Shown here: one piece after another, positions 51,154-64,000 of the stretch
How positions within the stretch are numbered: position 1 is the first letter of the stretch
How the letters are laid out: every line of letters begins with the position of its first letter
From: Ptychodera flava
Taxonomy: Eukaryota; Hemichordata; Enteropneusta; Ptychoderidae
Length of the DNA: 64,000 nucleotides
Reading direction: 5' to 3'
NCBI RefSeq assembly: GCF_041260155.1
Contig: NC_091944.1
Location: 25,126,832-25,190,831, forward strand
Notes under the pieces: model-generated
The model's database searches: none
What the model was told of the DNA's origin: nothing
The model's input: only the letters and a program-made list of their open reading frames with translations
Translations under genes and position numbers: made by a program

Positions 51154-53773
51154 ACCTCATTTAAGGAAAAGTGGATGCGTGTCAGCTCACTAGTGAATGT
51201 ATGAAAGGGCACACCCTAAACGCACATAAATTTTGAAATTTACGACTCTTATTCTGTAGGTCGAGTTTCGAGCCTCTGCACCCCCTTTACACACCATGTA
51301 CATTAAATTGTATTATATACATGTTGCTTGGAGTGTCTTCATGTCGTCTTGGTTGCCCTGTTTTCGGATCGAATATTTCTATCTTTATGGGACTCAGGTT
51401 GCTAAATTCTATTTTACCTATCATTATCTATCATCATGTCAGCCGAAAGGTTAGCTTGAAAAGGGGAGGAAGTAAGTAGCTTCCGAGGTAGATACACATG
51501 TATAGGAAACATATCTCATAATCAATATTTAGAACTTTTGCAGGACACTGTTCTAGCTGACAATGTTCATTTTTTTATTTCTTGCCTGCGTATTTGCTTT
51601 AGCTTATAAAACTCCACATCACCGTAAAAATTATTAGTATGAGATAGATGGACCCATTTAAAAAAAATTAAACAGCGAACAATCATTTTTTACGATGTTA
51701 TACAAATCTGTAAGCTAAATATAGGATGCAAAAACAACAAAAACAAAACAAAACAAACAAAAAATTATACTTTAACAAAGCATTGACATTGAGGCTACCA
51801 GAAAGTGTTCGACATGCTATGCAAATATACAATATTATGTCCAATATTACAAGCTCGAAATGTTAACATAAATAAGCCCATAATTAGGACATCACACGAT
51901 CATTTAAAACACCTTAGGGAAGGGAGACACATTTTACAGTCGAGATGTGAATTACTTAACAAGTGTTTTAACTCTAGGATGCAAATGATAAATTCATTAT
52001 TATATGGCACGGCCGTGATTATGCAACCCATTCTCCTAATCACGACATAAATTTGCTGCAATCAGTTTAATTCTAATAGTTGAATTGTATAGAATAATGA
52101 CCGCCCAGCTCAACTAACGCACACATATAATTATCCTTGACAATTTCTTTTTCCGTTTTGTTTCCTATAAATACTTCCCTTAATATTCTCTGGAGACACT
52201 TTGGCATGTTCTCTTCTGAAAGAAAACGTTGACTGACAATAGTTGTAGACCAAAAGTAATGAAAATATTTGAAAACATTTTATGTTTTAAAATATTGGCA
52301 TTACTTTTGGTCTTTAAATATATTTTTTCATGATTCTTCTTCCTTTAGTGTATTCAAATACACATTTAACTTTATTATCACATTCAATTACAGTATACAA
52401 GGTTATTATTGAGACGTCCAGGCTATAACCTATTTGTCAACGGTGACATTAGATAAGACACATGGTTTTATCATACTGAGAAAGAAGGCATTAAAATGAA
52501 TGGAACAGGATACTGCCTTTTACAATCACCATGAAAATACGAGAAAATTCCTGGCAAGTTACCTACAGCTGATGGAGCTCGTTCAATTCTGGTTACTAAA
52601 GCTTTCTGTTGATCACACGTGTTTTGTTAAATTTGTGATTTTGGCAAATGCTATTATTTTGTCAAATTCTATAGAATCGAACCACGGTCTTTCACGCGAT
52701 ATAATTTCAAATCAAATTCATACACCCGTTTATCAGTATATTTGTAATGATGTTTCAGATAACTTTGTCGAGGACATTTAACACATTTCCGTGGTACGCC
52801 TTTTGGATGCTTAAGCCCATCGTTCCTATAATGAAATATCAAAAGTTTACACTCTTTGAATATTAATACCATACCTCATATGGATATCTAATGATGGAGA
52901 TTCCCTTTTGATATTTATCCCTATGTTTTTGCCCAAAACTGACGGTCTGTCAGCCTGTCTCTCTGTCTGTTTGTCTCTCTGTCTGTCTTTTCTTTCATTA
53001 GGGAGTACCAATTCTACTTAAAAGAGGTAGAGCGACCTCCCACTCGTTTATTTGTACTAGAGATAAAGGAGACGCTATGGTTTGAGAGTTTTGACACTAG
53101 CTGGTTTGGGTCTTCTCAGTGACTAGCGGCAACATTAACACCATACAATTATCAAACTAAAAAATGGTATGCTTTAAGTTTCGTTTATAAGGAAATTATA
53201 GTTTTTTTGTACATCACTTGTTCTTTGTAAGTAATTTATTAATAATAGACCCTGATCACATTATAGATGGAGTTGCATGTGGGTTAATAGTATTTGAAAA
53301 ACGAAGAACAATTCTCTAGAAGGGTGTCATAAATTATAGACGTCTGCGTTCAATCAAAATAAACCATCATGATCTAAATACTTCATGAAAGTCTTGGAAA
53401 TTCCTCGAATGAGATGAAAATCAAAATAAGAAAATGTAAAATGTTCATTGATGCCTAAAGAGCTACAGTTACATCAATAAGAATTTGCAGTCAATTGACA
53501 TCGATCGTATAATCGCTATTTATCAATTATTTACATAGAGTCACGATGGAACATTTTTTTTATTATAGGCGAGAAATCTATTGTGATACTCTTAAAATTT
53601 GATGCTAGAAGTCGATAGATTAAAAAAAATATCTTATCCTGAAAACAGCGAGGCAGTGTTTAGTTTGCAAAATTAATCATCTATAATAGTTTCGATTAAA
53701 ATAAAGATGTTTGCAAGTCCTGCCAACCACGGATAAATAGATACTTAGGTTGACGGAATAAGTCACGTATGAA

Positions 53774-53824
<51 letters not shown>

Positions 53825-54717
53825 ATTAATTAATTAATTAATTAATTAATTAATTAATTAATTAATCAATAGCGTCAACATACTTACAGAAGATATTCGT
53901 CTCGTGACAGTGCACTAAAACGGTAGTATATGTACATCTCATAGTTATTAACATAGAAATTGTGAACATTTACTTTTTTATAAAATTTTGACAATTTTGA
54001 ACCCTTACACTCACGAACCGAAATAAAATGTCTTAAATAATGTAGTAATTTCACCAGTGTGGTCAGGTACATACAGATCATTTCGTTAACAAACCCTTAT
54101 AAGAGCGGCCTGATGATTCTGACCAGCTGTCACGCCTCGTGACAAAATCAAACTGGCAATATCCCTGGCATTGTGATGTTCATTGTTTTTACAGGAAGCA
54201 AAATTTAGTAAGAGTCTAACGGCTGTGTTTCCAATGCGTTTCAGATATTTCAACTGAACCTAGACTGCGGCCGCTATTGATTTTAAGATGATGGATGAAC
54301 ATAAGAAAGGTTATGCTAATTAGTCAAGTGCGAATTAGTTTCTTTTTCTATCCTTGGATATGTGCCGTATTATATAGAGTAACCTTTCTATGAAATTACC
54401 TGACTGAACATTAAAGGTGTTCAAGTACGTGTGGATATTCCAAATCAAGTTTCCTTTATCAAAATCAACAATTTATAATTATCATGAACATATGACGTGA
54501 AATGATTATACTAATGGTATACGGAAAGCTTCAACAATGGCTAAAGCTATCTGGGTAAATACAATTTTAAGATATTATCGGTATTAATTACATAATGTAC
54601 AACATATGGTCGATTTTCTATCAATTTCATTACATTGCATTATATTATACATAGATCGTAACTCATGCTGCTTATGGATGGTGTCGATTGTGAACTGAAC
54701 CAAACGCGTGTTTAAAT
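51154..54717. other. Intergenic DNA upstream of gene C
   Basis: No receptor-like exon was found. Two open frames (51805-52050 and 52500-52781) have no recognisable features and are probably chance. A compound AAAT/AATT array lies at 53772-53865. Confidence 0.4.
53772..53865. repeat. Compound (AAAT)n-(AATT)n microsatellite
   Basis: AAAT units to about 53825, then AATT units to 53865. Confidence 0.95.
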
Positions 54718-54727
54718 ACGCATGCGC
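54718..54727. promoter_or_regulatory. NRF1-like motif upstream of receptor gene C
   Basis: ACGCATGCGC, 77 bases before the proposed ATG, and followed by ACGTCATAT as in the orphan-exon block. Confidence 0.45.
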
Positions 54728-54803
54728 ACGTCATATTGGATCTAGAAAACCTATTTTACGTGATCACAGTGTGCGGTGGAAGATATAGGCATACTGAAGT
54801 GCG

Positions 54804-57800
54804 ATGCCTTGCTGCATTTGTCATAATGGTGTTTTACCAATTTTTATGTTTGCCCTGCTCGTCTGCATGTCTTCTTGCGCCTTGGTGTTGGGGTGAGTGA
54901 ATAATGCTATCTATTAACACACAACGTTAATTTTTTATGAGCCATTCCAAACAACCGGCGAGACGACACCAGCGACGTTTGCATTCCTTTCAGCCCAATG
55001 TGTTTCTGTAAAAGCTGTGTGATACTCATAATCTCGTTCACTATGATCAAAGGGATGTATAGTTAAGGTAGACTCAGTGCATGAGGTATCCAGTGTGAAT
55101 AGCCTCTCGACCTTTTCAGAAGCCAATTGGCATGACACCTAATACTTTGCCGTGTTAACAGTCGCACAACGACGTCTCAATGGCCCAATTACAGTGACAT
55201 AGTGCAAACAGCAATGAGAAGGCCACTCAGCTGTGTTTTGGCAATGTACGATGACTGCAAAATTTGACTGTACCGCTGATTTTAAACCTGGTGAGTGCGA
55301 TTCAAAGTAACCGTCTGAATGGACATGCAGTCTATACACTAACTGTAATTTCAATTTGTATAGCTCTTTCCCTGTTGAGTTTGAAGCCTTTGCCTCCTTT
55401 TACAAATGGTTTATTTGTATGTATCGCTGGTTTTACGTAATGTAACATGTTATCATAATATGATAGAAACCAATATAAGGTGCCGATGTGGAGGTTTCAG
55501 AGAAAAGATATTCGATATATTTGATATCACCTAAGCACTGTAGTACAAAGGTGTCATATTACAATACTAAAAGTTGGCGAATCTGACGTATACTGGTTTC
55601 ATAATAGCAATGCGGGATTCAAGGTCTAAAATGTAAAACTAATTTCCCATCTTTAGATTGTTGTCGACGTCTCTTTTTAACATCAGCCGGAGGATTAATT
55701 TTAGACTTATACAGTCGTAATTGAAGTGATAGCTATGAACCCTTCAAGGATCATTGCAAGGAGTCTAAATGCCCTCCGGTTCACAGTGACGGTACTATGC
55801 ATTTTGCAAATGTACAGACTGTAAAGGTCGTGGATCTTCAGGTGTGCATGTGTAAAAAATTTGTTTACAAACGATTATTTTTACCTACAAGCTTTTGGTG
55901 GTCGTTGCACATAGTCAGTATAGTGGCAAGATTTGACTTGAACAGCCACTAAGTTATCCTGCTTCCTTTTACTGAAATGTCAGAATACAGCTCTGCAACC
56001 GTAGAGGAAGTTGCGTTCAAAACAAGGATGAAAAACGTGTACACGTATTTAACGTTCTCGAGCTCTCACTGGGCCAACTATATGTGTTAATTGACCTGAT
56101 CATTGAAGGAAACACCGAACTCTGGTTGCGACATGTGAATATTTTACCCACTATCCAAGTGCCTTAAGTAAAAAGATCCGGTAAGTTATAACTGAGTAGT
56201 GCCTTTGATGTGTTTCTTGAATATCGTAAAATACATAACCCTTTCCATCACTTTTTCGACAGCATGAATGCGACGAACAAGGAACAAGGCGACTATGCAG
56301 TTAATGAACTGTCTCGCCAGTCCTCACTACTGACGGAGTTGAAAAAAGGACAAGATAACCAAATTCGCCCTCAGGCTGGAGGTAAGAAAACGCTAATCCC
56401 TTATTTATCTGTAGAAATCATTTGTGTAAAACGGTGCAACGTCAGCTATATTTTCCTTAAACTGAAAAAAGAAATATTTCGTTTCCCTTTTTTCATCATT
56501 ATAGCAGGGAATTCGAACGCATTGTGATCTGAAAATTTAAATATGGTTGTTGTTATGGAGATCAGTAAGTTAGCGCATGTTGTTCCAGGAAGCAAAAAAC
56601 GGAGAAAATTACAAACAACGCTGCACCCTGTTTTATTGTGTGACCAATATTTTACGAGCAATGTTTTTTATTGAATCATATATCGTGCAGACGTTAATGC
56701 AAAAGGGATTCGCGTTGTGATTTCCAAATCCCTTTCCATTTGTACTTATCATATAAGATATTCTGAAATTTTATTAAACTTGATTTAAGACAAAATTGAT
56801 CATACGTAATAAATCAATAATTGAAGCAGAATATTGAAGCGTTTTGTTCAATGATTCCTTTTTCTTAGCTTCACCTGTGGACCTTAAAGTAAACCTATAC
56901 GTGGCAAGTTTCAATTCAGTTACAGAGACAGATATGGTGAGTGCAACCTTATTCACTATTCCGGAAAAGGGAGAAACCCTAAGCAAATATCGACTGGTAA
57001 TTTTGCTTAGCAGGTTGGAAAAGCACTTGGTGTTTTTAATAGGCTTACTTTTTTCGCTACTCAGGCAGAAACCCAATTCCCAGGCTGTTTTAAAGGACAT
57101 TGCTTATATGTTCTTGATATAAGATTAACATCAGAATGATTGCGCAGTATGGCATAATTATTAACCTGCAACATTTTAAAAAGCTGTTCTAACATTCCTC
57201 ATCTAATAAAATGAAATTACTTTTATTCAAAAGTGTATTAATCCTATTGCCAAACGAAAGTGACAGTTTCTGATATAGTATTTCAGGAATCTAATGTAAA
57301 TATTGAAAATGTAGCAAACAGAAATAAGTTGATCCGCATTTACAAGACTTTACCCTACTTCTTTACCAAATGTATGACTGCATGTAATGACAAAAGATGA
57401 ATCTAACCAATGTTTTGGTTAACAAATTATTAAAAATTGAATGAAACTTTGCAAAAACGAGATTTTGACCAAGATATGATGCCGTTCGTTCACTGCAACC
57501 TTAATTTAATACGATTAATAGAAATGATAAGATTTTCATTCATTGTTCACACCTGTTAAGCAATAGAAGCTATTATTTATTAACCGGTACATATTAACCT
57601 AAAGTATAATTTACCGTATTTCATAGTTAAATATAATACTTACACAGGTGCCAAGGAATTCTGCAATAATTTGATGATGGTACTTACTTGCAAGCAATTC
57701 TCCGTATCAGCCATACGTTGTATACGAGCTATAGCTGAAAGAGCCATAAACATTCTAATTGTTTACAGTATTGGTCCATGATGATTGCAAGATGTTTGTC

Positions 57801-60509
57801 ATATGCTTCTATCGGAGGAAGTCATTGGTTTCTTTTGTCCATAGTGATCTGGCTAACCGTAATTTTAGATAATGAAAAAGTGGTCATTTTGCTAGCGACT
57901 GCCTTCGTGGTCTACGTCGTTAGAGCAGTCGCCCACGCCAGGAAAATACTTTCATCACGCATGACTAGCTTGAATGGAAACCCTCGTTATACTTTTCACC
58001 TTATAGCTGCATTTTTCACTTTATAGCGAATGTCAAAATAGCTTAGAATTACAACGTGCTAGTGTGATTAGAAAAACGTTTCTGGCGATAGAAAATAACG
58101 CCAACTGGATCAATTGCAAACGTTCTCTCTAGATTTTGCAACAATTGAACCCAATACGAAGTCCACTGTTCTCACTTACAGGACACGTTCAGTGTAAGCG
58201 ATGCCAATCATTGTACCGACCAGTACACATTTCACCGAGAAAAAACCTGTCGTTAGCGTTCTGTGCAGTTTCATCGACGGGAAACGTGATAAATGCATAA
58301 AAATAATGTTCAAGCAGTCAGTGTATTGGTGGGTTTTTCAACAGAAGGGCGGAAACAATGCCTACATGTTATTTGTGGACAGTGGACGTCGTTTTGGATT
58401 TAGTTGTTGCAAAACTTATCAAAGGAGAACGTTTGTAATGAATGCAGATGGCGTCATTTTCTATCGCCAGAAACATTTTTTATCACCCAAGCGCGTTGCA
58501 ATTCATTCAACAGAATCATGATCTGCTCGATTAGATATTTATTCGAAAAACTCATTGACCTTCTATAGATATGCCCCATCCTAAGTTCTTACTCCTCTGT
58601 CATATTTTTTCATTGTTTTCAAAGGAATACTCAATCACGATATATTATCGACAGTTTTGGAATGACCCTAGGTTACGACACAACTCTTCAATGATAACAG
58701 TGAGCGGTGATGTGCGTGAAAAATTTTGGACTCCTGATACATTCTTTTTGAATGCAAAAGATGGAATCATTCATGACACTTCTAAGCACAATTCTCTTTT
58801 TTACATACAACCCAACGGTGATATAACATATAGTTTAAGGTTTGTATACTAAGCAAATACTGGCCTTGAGTAAGGGTTTAATGCTTAACTATTTTTTTTC
58901 ATCAAGGGCATTCATTTCCGTATGTAAATTTATCCTTCACGCATCTACATTACACTCTTTCTTCAGTGACATGTAATAGTCAATTATTCGTTGCAATACG
59001 CATTTGAGTAATAATCTGCTGATTTAGATCACCATGCTTGCAAAGTGAAGTGAGTGCAGACCTGAGGTACGTAACAGTAGTGATTCCATTATAAAGAGAC
59101 TATTAGATTTTCAAATTTAAATGCTCAGGACTATAATTACCAATTCTTATACGTATGTTTGGTTACCATTTACACCATTTTATCAATTTGCAGAATAACA
59201 CTTTCGCTTTCTTGCCATATGGATCTCGCTGCGTTTCCCTTTGATGTTCAGGACTGTGGAATAAAAATCATGTCTTGTGAGTATCAGTTGTAAAAGGTTT
59301 GGCATTAACTGGCGAATGATACACAAGCTTGGATTATGATAGTAACCCAATATTCGCGGATATAATTAATATTTTATCGTTGGCTTCATTACATCTTTAC
59401 CTATTTGTATGCATTTATAATGAACTCAGACGTTTTTCGTCATATTTGATCAAAATCAGCAGAGGGAGCATAAATTTTATCCACGGCTTTATTTATTTAC
59501 TACAAAATACTATAACCTAAATATATCGGTTTGAGGCAAAAGAGATGATTGTCATTTTCCTCGGCGTTAAGACGGGTAATATTCTCTTTGTAGCGCGTAC
59601 TTTAAAGTGCCGATACTTTTTACAGGATATTTAGTACACAGTCCCATTCCATCTAAAAGAGGTCAGAAATTGCTCTTGCTATACACGTAGTAAAATATTT
59701 ACGTCATGTCTGATACTGTAACAGAAAACAAACAAAGCAAACAAACGCAATGATCGCCGAAGAACCGCTAGCAGCTGGACAATGCTTTACACACAACGTC
59801 TAGAAAAAAGACCCCTTTTAGACTGAAAATGTTACAAACGCGTAGCCGATATTGAATACTCATAAAACCATTTATAGAAGTTGTCTGTCGAATGCAAAAT
59901 GTGGTAACCTGGCGAGACCCGAAGAACATTCATATGTTATTGCAGAGTGAAGGTCATTTCGTTCAAAATACATCCTCGGAAAACTTAGATATTCAAAAAA
60001 AAAATCGAAAAGGACACCACCTCGGTCACATTAACATACAATCTTATTCATTTTGCTTAGTCGACAGACGGAATTGTTGTTATCTGCACACTTCATAAAA
60101 CAAGCGGTACGCCTGGCGCATATAATCTTTTTCTCTTTTAGGTGCTCCTGTCTCACTGAGCAAAGTAAATGTGTCTTCGATATCCTTATAAGGAAACATC
60201 ATTATATTTTAAGCATTCAGCATAATTGATGTCATCGTTGATTCTGTGTCAAAGACACTATTTTTGAGCAGAACGCTTTGTACCTTTATTACACCTAATG
60301 TAGCATAGGTAATGAAACCTGTATTCGCAGATGCGTACAGAGTTGAGGATATTACATTACACTGGTTACAAAACGCTTCTGTCGAAGTCGAGGAATCAGT
60401 CCAATTGCCGCAGTATCATTTGATTGGCACAAGTGTGACAGAAGGTATAGAGCAATACATACCAGGTGAGCTACCTTGTCCTCTGCGACCACTGTACTAT
60501 AGGTCTGCG

Positions 60510-60589
<80 letters not shown>

Positions 60590-61487
60590 TGCATTCATGC
60601 ATGCATGCATGTATGTATGTATGTATTATGTATTATGTATGTATGTATGTGTATGTAGTATGTATGTATGTAAGTATGTATGTATGTATGTGTAGTAGTA
60701 TGTGTGTATGTATGTATGTATGTATGTATGTATGTATGTATGTATGTATGTATGTATGTATGTATGTATGTATGTATGTATGTATGTATGTATGTATGTA
60801 TGTATTTAATAAATTTTCAATTGCTTCAACAAATTACCACTAATGATCAATGGATTGGCAATGAAAAAGTCAGCCCAGTCAAAACGGTACAAATCGGTCA
60901 ATCGAAATTGTTATGTTTAAAAAAAACATTAACTTCTAATTCTTTCATTTTTATCTTCGTATTTCCACAGGAAATTTTAGCTACCTGAATGCTTATTTCC
61001 ATCTAGAGCGCCAACTTGGATATTATCTTTGCTCGGCCTACATTCCCTCCATTGCGTTGTATATCATTTCCCTGTTGACGCTCTGGATTGATCCTTTAGG
61101 GTCGCCAGCGAGGGCAACATTAGGTATCACAACACTACTTGCGCTGATCACGCAATCAAGCTTGTTGAGAAGCGGAATACCTAAAGTTGCTTATGTAACG
61201 GTATTTATTTTTACGTTTTCATCAGCTCGATAATGACCATATGTCTGTCATTACCTGTTATTTCATTAATTCTATTCAATAATTCTGTGATGAGTCTTAA
61301 ATATAGCTTATTTTAGACTGAAAAATGTCCTATCTTCGTTTTAAGGTAGTGAGATGTAGGGCATGGTAAGGCACAGTATGTGATTAATTATGTAACTAAG
61401 TTAGGCAGTAATGAGTGGGATAATGGTTTGGTATAAGTAAGTAGGTAAGAAAACAAACGAACAAATAAGTAAGTAAATAAGTGAGTG

Positions 61488-61565
<78 letters not shown>

Positions 61566-62714
61566 TAAGTAAGTAAGTAAATAAATAAGTAAGTAAATAA
61601 GTAAGTAAGTAAGTAAGTAAATAAGTAAGTAAGTAAGTAAAAGTAAGTAACTAAAAGTAAGTTAGTAAGTAAAAGTAAATAAGTAAGTAAGTAAATTAGT
61701 AGGTAACTAAGTATCTATTAAGTAACTACGCATTAATGTTTGTATGTGTATTGAGTAAATATTCAGTGTGAGTTAGCTGAGTCGAAAACAAGTACAACAG
61801 CAAATCGAATGTTAGTGTTTACTTATAGTGAATTTCAAAATATCTTGGAATTACAACGTGCTTTGGTGATTAGAAAGACGTTTTGGAAAATAACGCCAAC
61901 TGCATCCATTTCAAACGTTCTCCTTTGGTAGATTTTGCAACAGTTTAACCCAATTTGACATCAACTGTTCTCACCTACAAAATGTAGCTTTCTGTGCGAT
62001 TTCATTAGTGGGAAATGTGATAAAGGCAATATAAAAATGTTCAAGCAGTCAGTTTGCGTCCGAGTTTTGCAATGGGAGCGCGGCAACACTGACGATAATG
62101 AATGTGGCACAGTGAACGTCGTGTTGGTTTAAGTTGTTTCAAAGTTTATTGAAGTAGAAAGTTTGTAAAGAATGCAGGTGGCGTCTTTTTCTATCGCCAG
62201 AAAGTTTTCCTTATCACCGTAGCACGTTGTAATACCGAGCTACTTTGAAATTCACTCTAAGGAGGAGGAGTAAACAAATACGTAATGAAATAAATATATA
62301 AACCAATACGTATGCGCAGCAATCCTTGCGGATATAGTAATATAAGGACGTCCTGTTCGCTTCTTTATAGCCTTCTGGTGATAAAGTGAAGTAACTTGCT
62401 ATCTTGCTGACTTGGATTGAATTGCTTATGGAGAAGGGGTCGTAGCGACTCACAGAGAAATGATTTCAATATATAATAAGACAAGTTCACGTAAGATTAG
62501 TAAAGAACCTCCTGTCTTTTAAATAATTGCCTATCTGTATTTGAGTGTGCTAAAAATTATATTTCTCTGTATTCAGGCACTAGACATATGGCTTACGACA
62601 TGCAATTTTCTGGTCTTTTTAATAATGATTGAGTATGCGCTGGTATATTCCCTGCATAAAGTCGGTGCATCAATGACCCTTTGTTCAAGGGAGAATAAAA
62701 GAGTGGAAAAACAG
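54804..62714 (+). CDS. Cys-loop anion-channel receptor C (GABA-A/glycine class), 3' partial
   Basis: Eight exons seen: 54804-54892, 56263-56381, 56869-56936, 58625-58839, 59194-59276, 60331-60465, 60971-61200, 62577-62714; 1077 nt, 359 codons. Exon 1 gives a signal peptide with core [19 protein letters not shown]. Landmarks: loop [12 protein letters not shown], loop A WTPDTFF, Cys-loop C171-C185, loop-B position M190 then S191-Y192, sequon N238-F-S at loop C, and P282-A283-R284 at TM2. TM3 begins [14 protein letters not shown]1 is the most divergent of the three ([18 protein letters not shown]). The final exon with the rest of the cytoplasmic loop and TM4 was not found between 62715 and 64000; it should lie downstream of the window. 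It shares exon sizes and all phases with A and B, except exon 6, which is 6 nt shorter, and small differences in exon 8. Confidence 0.85.
58023..58500. mobile_element. Foldback element with long inverted arms, copy 2 (intron 3 of gene C)
   Basis: Left arm: TATAGCGAATGTCAAAATAG, then AATTACAACGTGCTAG, ATTAGAAAAACGTTTCTGGC and TTTTGCAACAATTGAACCCA. Right arm: TTGCAAAACTTATCAAAGGAG, CGCCAGAAAC and CACCCAAGCGCGTTGCAATT. It matches 39155-39636 and ends about 125 bp before exon 4. Confidence 0.7.
60509..60806. repeat. Compound (AT)n-(TATG)n microsatellite in intron 6 of gene C
   Basis: AT run to about 60586, a short GCATTCATGCATG bridge, then TATG units to 60806. Confidence 0.95.
61436..61705. repeat. 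(AAGT)n microsatellite in intron 7 of gene C
   Basis: AAGT units with AAAT variants, becoming irregular at the right. Confidence 0.95.
61825..62258. mobile_element. Foldback element with long inverted arms, copy 3 (intron 7 of gene C)
   Basis: Ends are ATAGTGAATTTCAAAATA and the complementary TTTGAAATTCACTCT. The arms carry CTTGGAATTACAACGTGC and GCACGTTGTAATACC. The outer ends are better preserved than in copy 2. Confidence 0.75.
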
Positions 62715-63269
62715 GTAGGACTGTGCGTTTGAAGCTCTACAATGTAGACTGACCTTTGTCTATACAAATGTATATACATACATATATCATCATATATTTT
62801 TTAATTAGTTTTTAGGTACGGTTTCGCCTCGTGAAAACTCCTCCACAATCAGACTTTATTGATGGCCTGTGTAATAATAACACTCAGCGAATTAATAGGA
62901 AATAAATTGATATCTAACCAATACTTATATTCATCAGTATCAAATGTTTCCATTGGAATCATCGGCTTTGACTCATCCATCCATCCATAAATACATGCAT
63001 CCATAGATACATGCATGCATACATACCTACCTACCCAACAATCGCAAAAGTTGGTTGCACAGCTGACTGCAGTAGCCTCAGTCAACGAGCGTTTTATAGT
63101 CGACGTCTGTCCTTTCTTCTACGAGCAGCCTTGATAAATGGTGATCTCACCTGATAGCAATACCACGATCATTGTTATGGCTAGCTTACCAGCACAAAAT
63201 AAACCGGAAATTTGAAATGCACTTAAATAGCACAAGCACCAGCACTATACGTATATTAGCGTTAGTCTT
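62715..63269. other. Intron 8 of gene C, no exon found
   Basis: Non-coding, with a short TCCATCCA/CATGCATA-rich tract near 62975-63030. No TM4-encoding frame was seen. Confidence 0.5.
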
Positions 63270-63437
63270 GCCAGGGTCTAGCTGCAAAAATTGAAGCTCA
63301 CGGGCAGCCTTGCGCGGTTTTTTTCTGACGTGTAGGCTGTGCAGTGGCGGCCGCTACGGACTGGTGCTGCACAGCCAACACGTCAGAAAAGCCGGCGCAC
63401 GGCCCGTAGGCTACAATTTTTGCAGCTAGCCAGGGTC
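63270..63437. mobile_element. 150-bp palindromic MITE with 9-bp target duplication
   Basis: GCCAGGGTC lies at 63270-63278 and 63429-63437. Inside are exact inverted ends TAGCTGCAAAAATTG and CAATTTTTGCAGCTA. The inner arms (CACGGGCAGCCTTGCGC, CTGACGTGTAGGCTGTGCAG and their partners) also pair, giving an almost complete hairpin. Nine-base duplications are typical of Mutator-like elements. Confidence 0.8.
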
Positions 63438-63699
63438 CTTCTTAGCCCGGCCATGGTACTTTTTTAGCTCCATGGCCCTGCGTGCGATACTGAGTGTTCC
63501 AAGCGCGGTGGTAGAGGCTTACCGTCTCCTGTCCAACACCATATAACACCGGGAACACACGGCATCGTACGCTGGGCTACATAGGTCCGTCTATGGTCTT
63601 GTGAAACATACAAGCCCTGCTATGTGAAGCATTGTAAATGCAGCGTCTTTTATGTAAATCCACTTGCGATCAACATTATATGAACATTTGGAAGTCACT

Positions 63700-64000
63700 A
63701 TCTGGTTTAGAAAACGAGGGTGTATATAAATGTAAAAATTTCTGAGTCCCGACTGTCTGAAAATGAAATTTTGCAGTTGTTTAAGGAAAGCTAAGCCCCT
63801 ACATAAAAAATTGTGCAGCTGTATAAAAACGAGGCCCTATATATAAAACTTTTTGCAGCTGTAAGGGAAGGAGGCCCAATAAATATAAAAATTTGCAGCT
63901 GTATTAGAACAAGGTGCTATGTCTATAAAATTTTGCAGCTACATGACAACGAGGCTGAATGTAAATGTTTTCAGCTGTACGTCTCGAAAGCGAGGCTCAA
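63700..64000 (+). repeat. Minisatellite, irregular units of about 45-50 bp
   Basis: At least five diverged units built on ATTTTGCAGCTGTA, then AACGAGGC, then CTATATATAAAA. It runs off the window edge, so the array length is unknown. Confidence 0.75.

Noticed and set aside
45304-54803. A complete fourth receptor gene between B and C
   Set aside because: I looked for the loop-D, loop-A, Cys-loop and TM2 strings conserved in A-C and found none. Only the first exon and its promoter block are duplicated.

Overview
The window is animal nuclear DNA: AT-rich, with spliced genes whose introns follow GT-AG, long tetranucleotide microsatellites, 3'-truncated LINEs and many short inverted-repeat transposons (MITEs). 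The repeats (L2/CR1-like LINE tails, TTAA-flanked MITEs) and the expanded receptor family would suit a marine invertebrate, perhaps a deuterostome such as a hemichordate, echinoderm or amphioxus. The species cannot be fixed from sequence alone.

The main content is a head-to-tail array of three paralogous Cys-loop ligand-gated channel genes on the + strand, called here A (12182-22845, 452 aa, complete), B (28943-45304, 454 aa, complete if the predicted first exon is right) and C (54804 to at least 62714, last exon outside the window). I placed the exons by hand from splice sites, reading frame and paralogue alignment. All three share the same nine-exon plan with intron phases 2,1,0,2,1,1,0,0. 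Exons 3, 4, 5 and 7 are 68, 215, 83 and 230 nt in every gene. Each has a signal-peptide exon, a 13-residue Cys-loop and a Pro-Ala-Arg at the start of TM2, which predicts an anion channel of the GABA-A/glycine class. All three carry Met where vertebrate GABA-A beta and glycine receptors have the loop-B Glu, so their agonist is probably not recognised in the usual way.

A fourth first exon with its own promoter-like motif sits alone at 50292-50383, upstream of gene C, with an open signal-peptide frame but AT in place of the GT donor. The ten-base motif ACGCATGCGC, resembling an NRF1 site, lies 77 to 175 bases upstream of the start codons of A, B and C. A diverged version precedes the orphan exon.

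To the left (2876-7952) is an unrelated, unrecognised gene for an acidic protein with one C-terminal membrane segment. Between genes A and B lies a 1.7-kb tandem duplication whose second copy ends 26 bases before the motif of gene B. Intron 1 of gene B holds a LINE remnant and a copied piece of the gene A intron 4. Intron 8 of gene B holds an old Ty3/Gypsy-type pol fragment. The rest is microsatellite, MITE and unassigned DNA.
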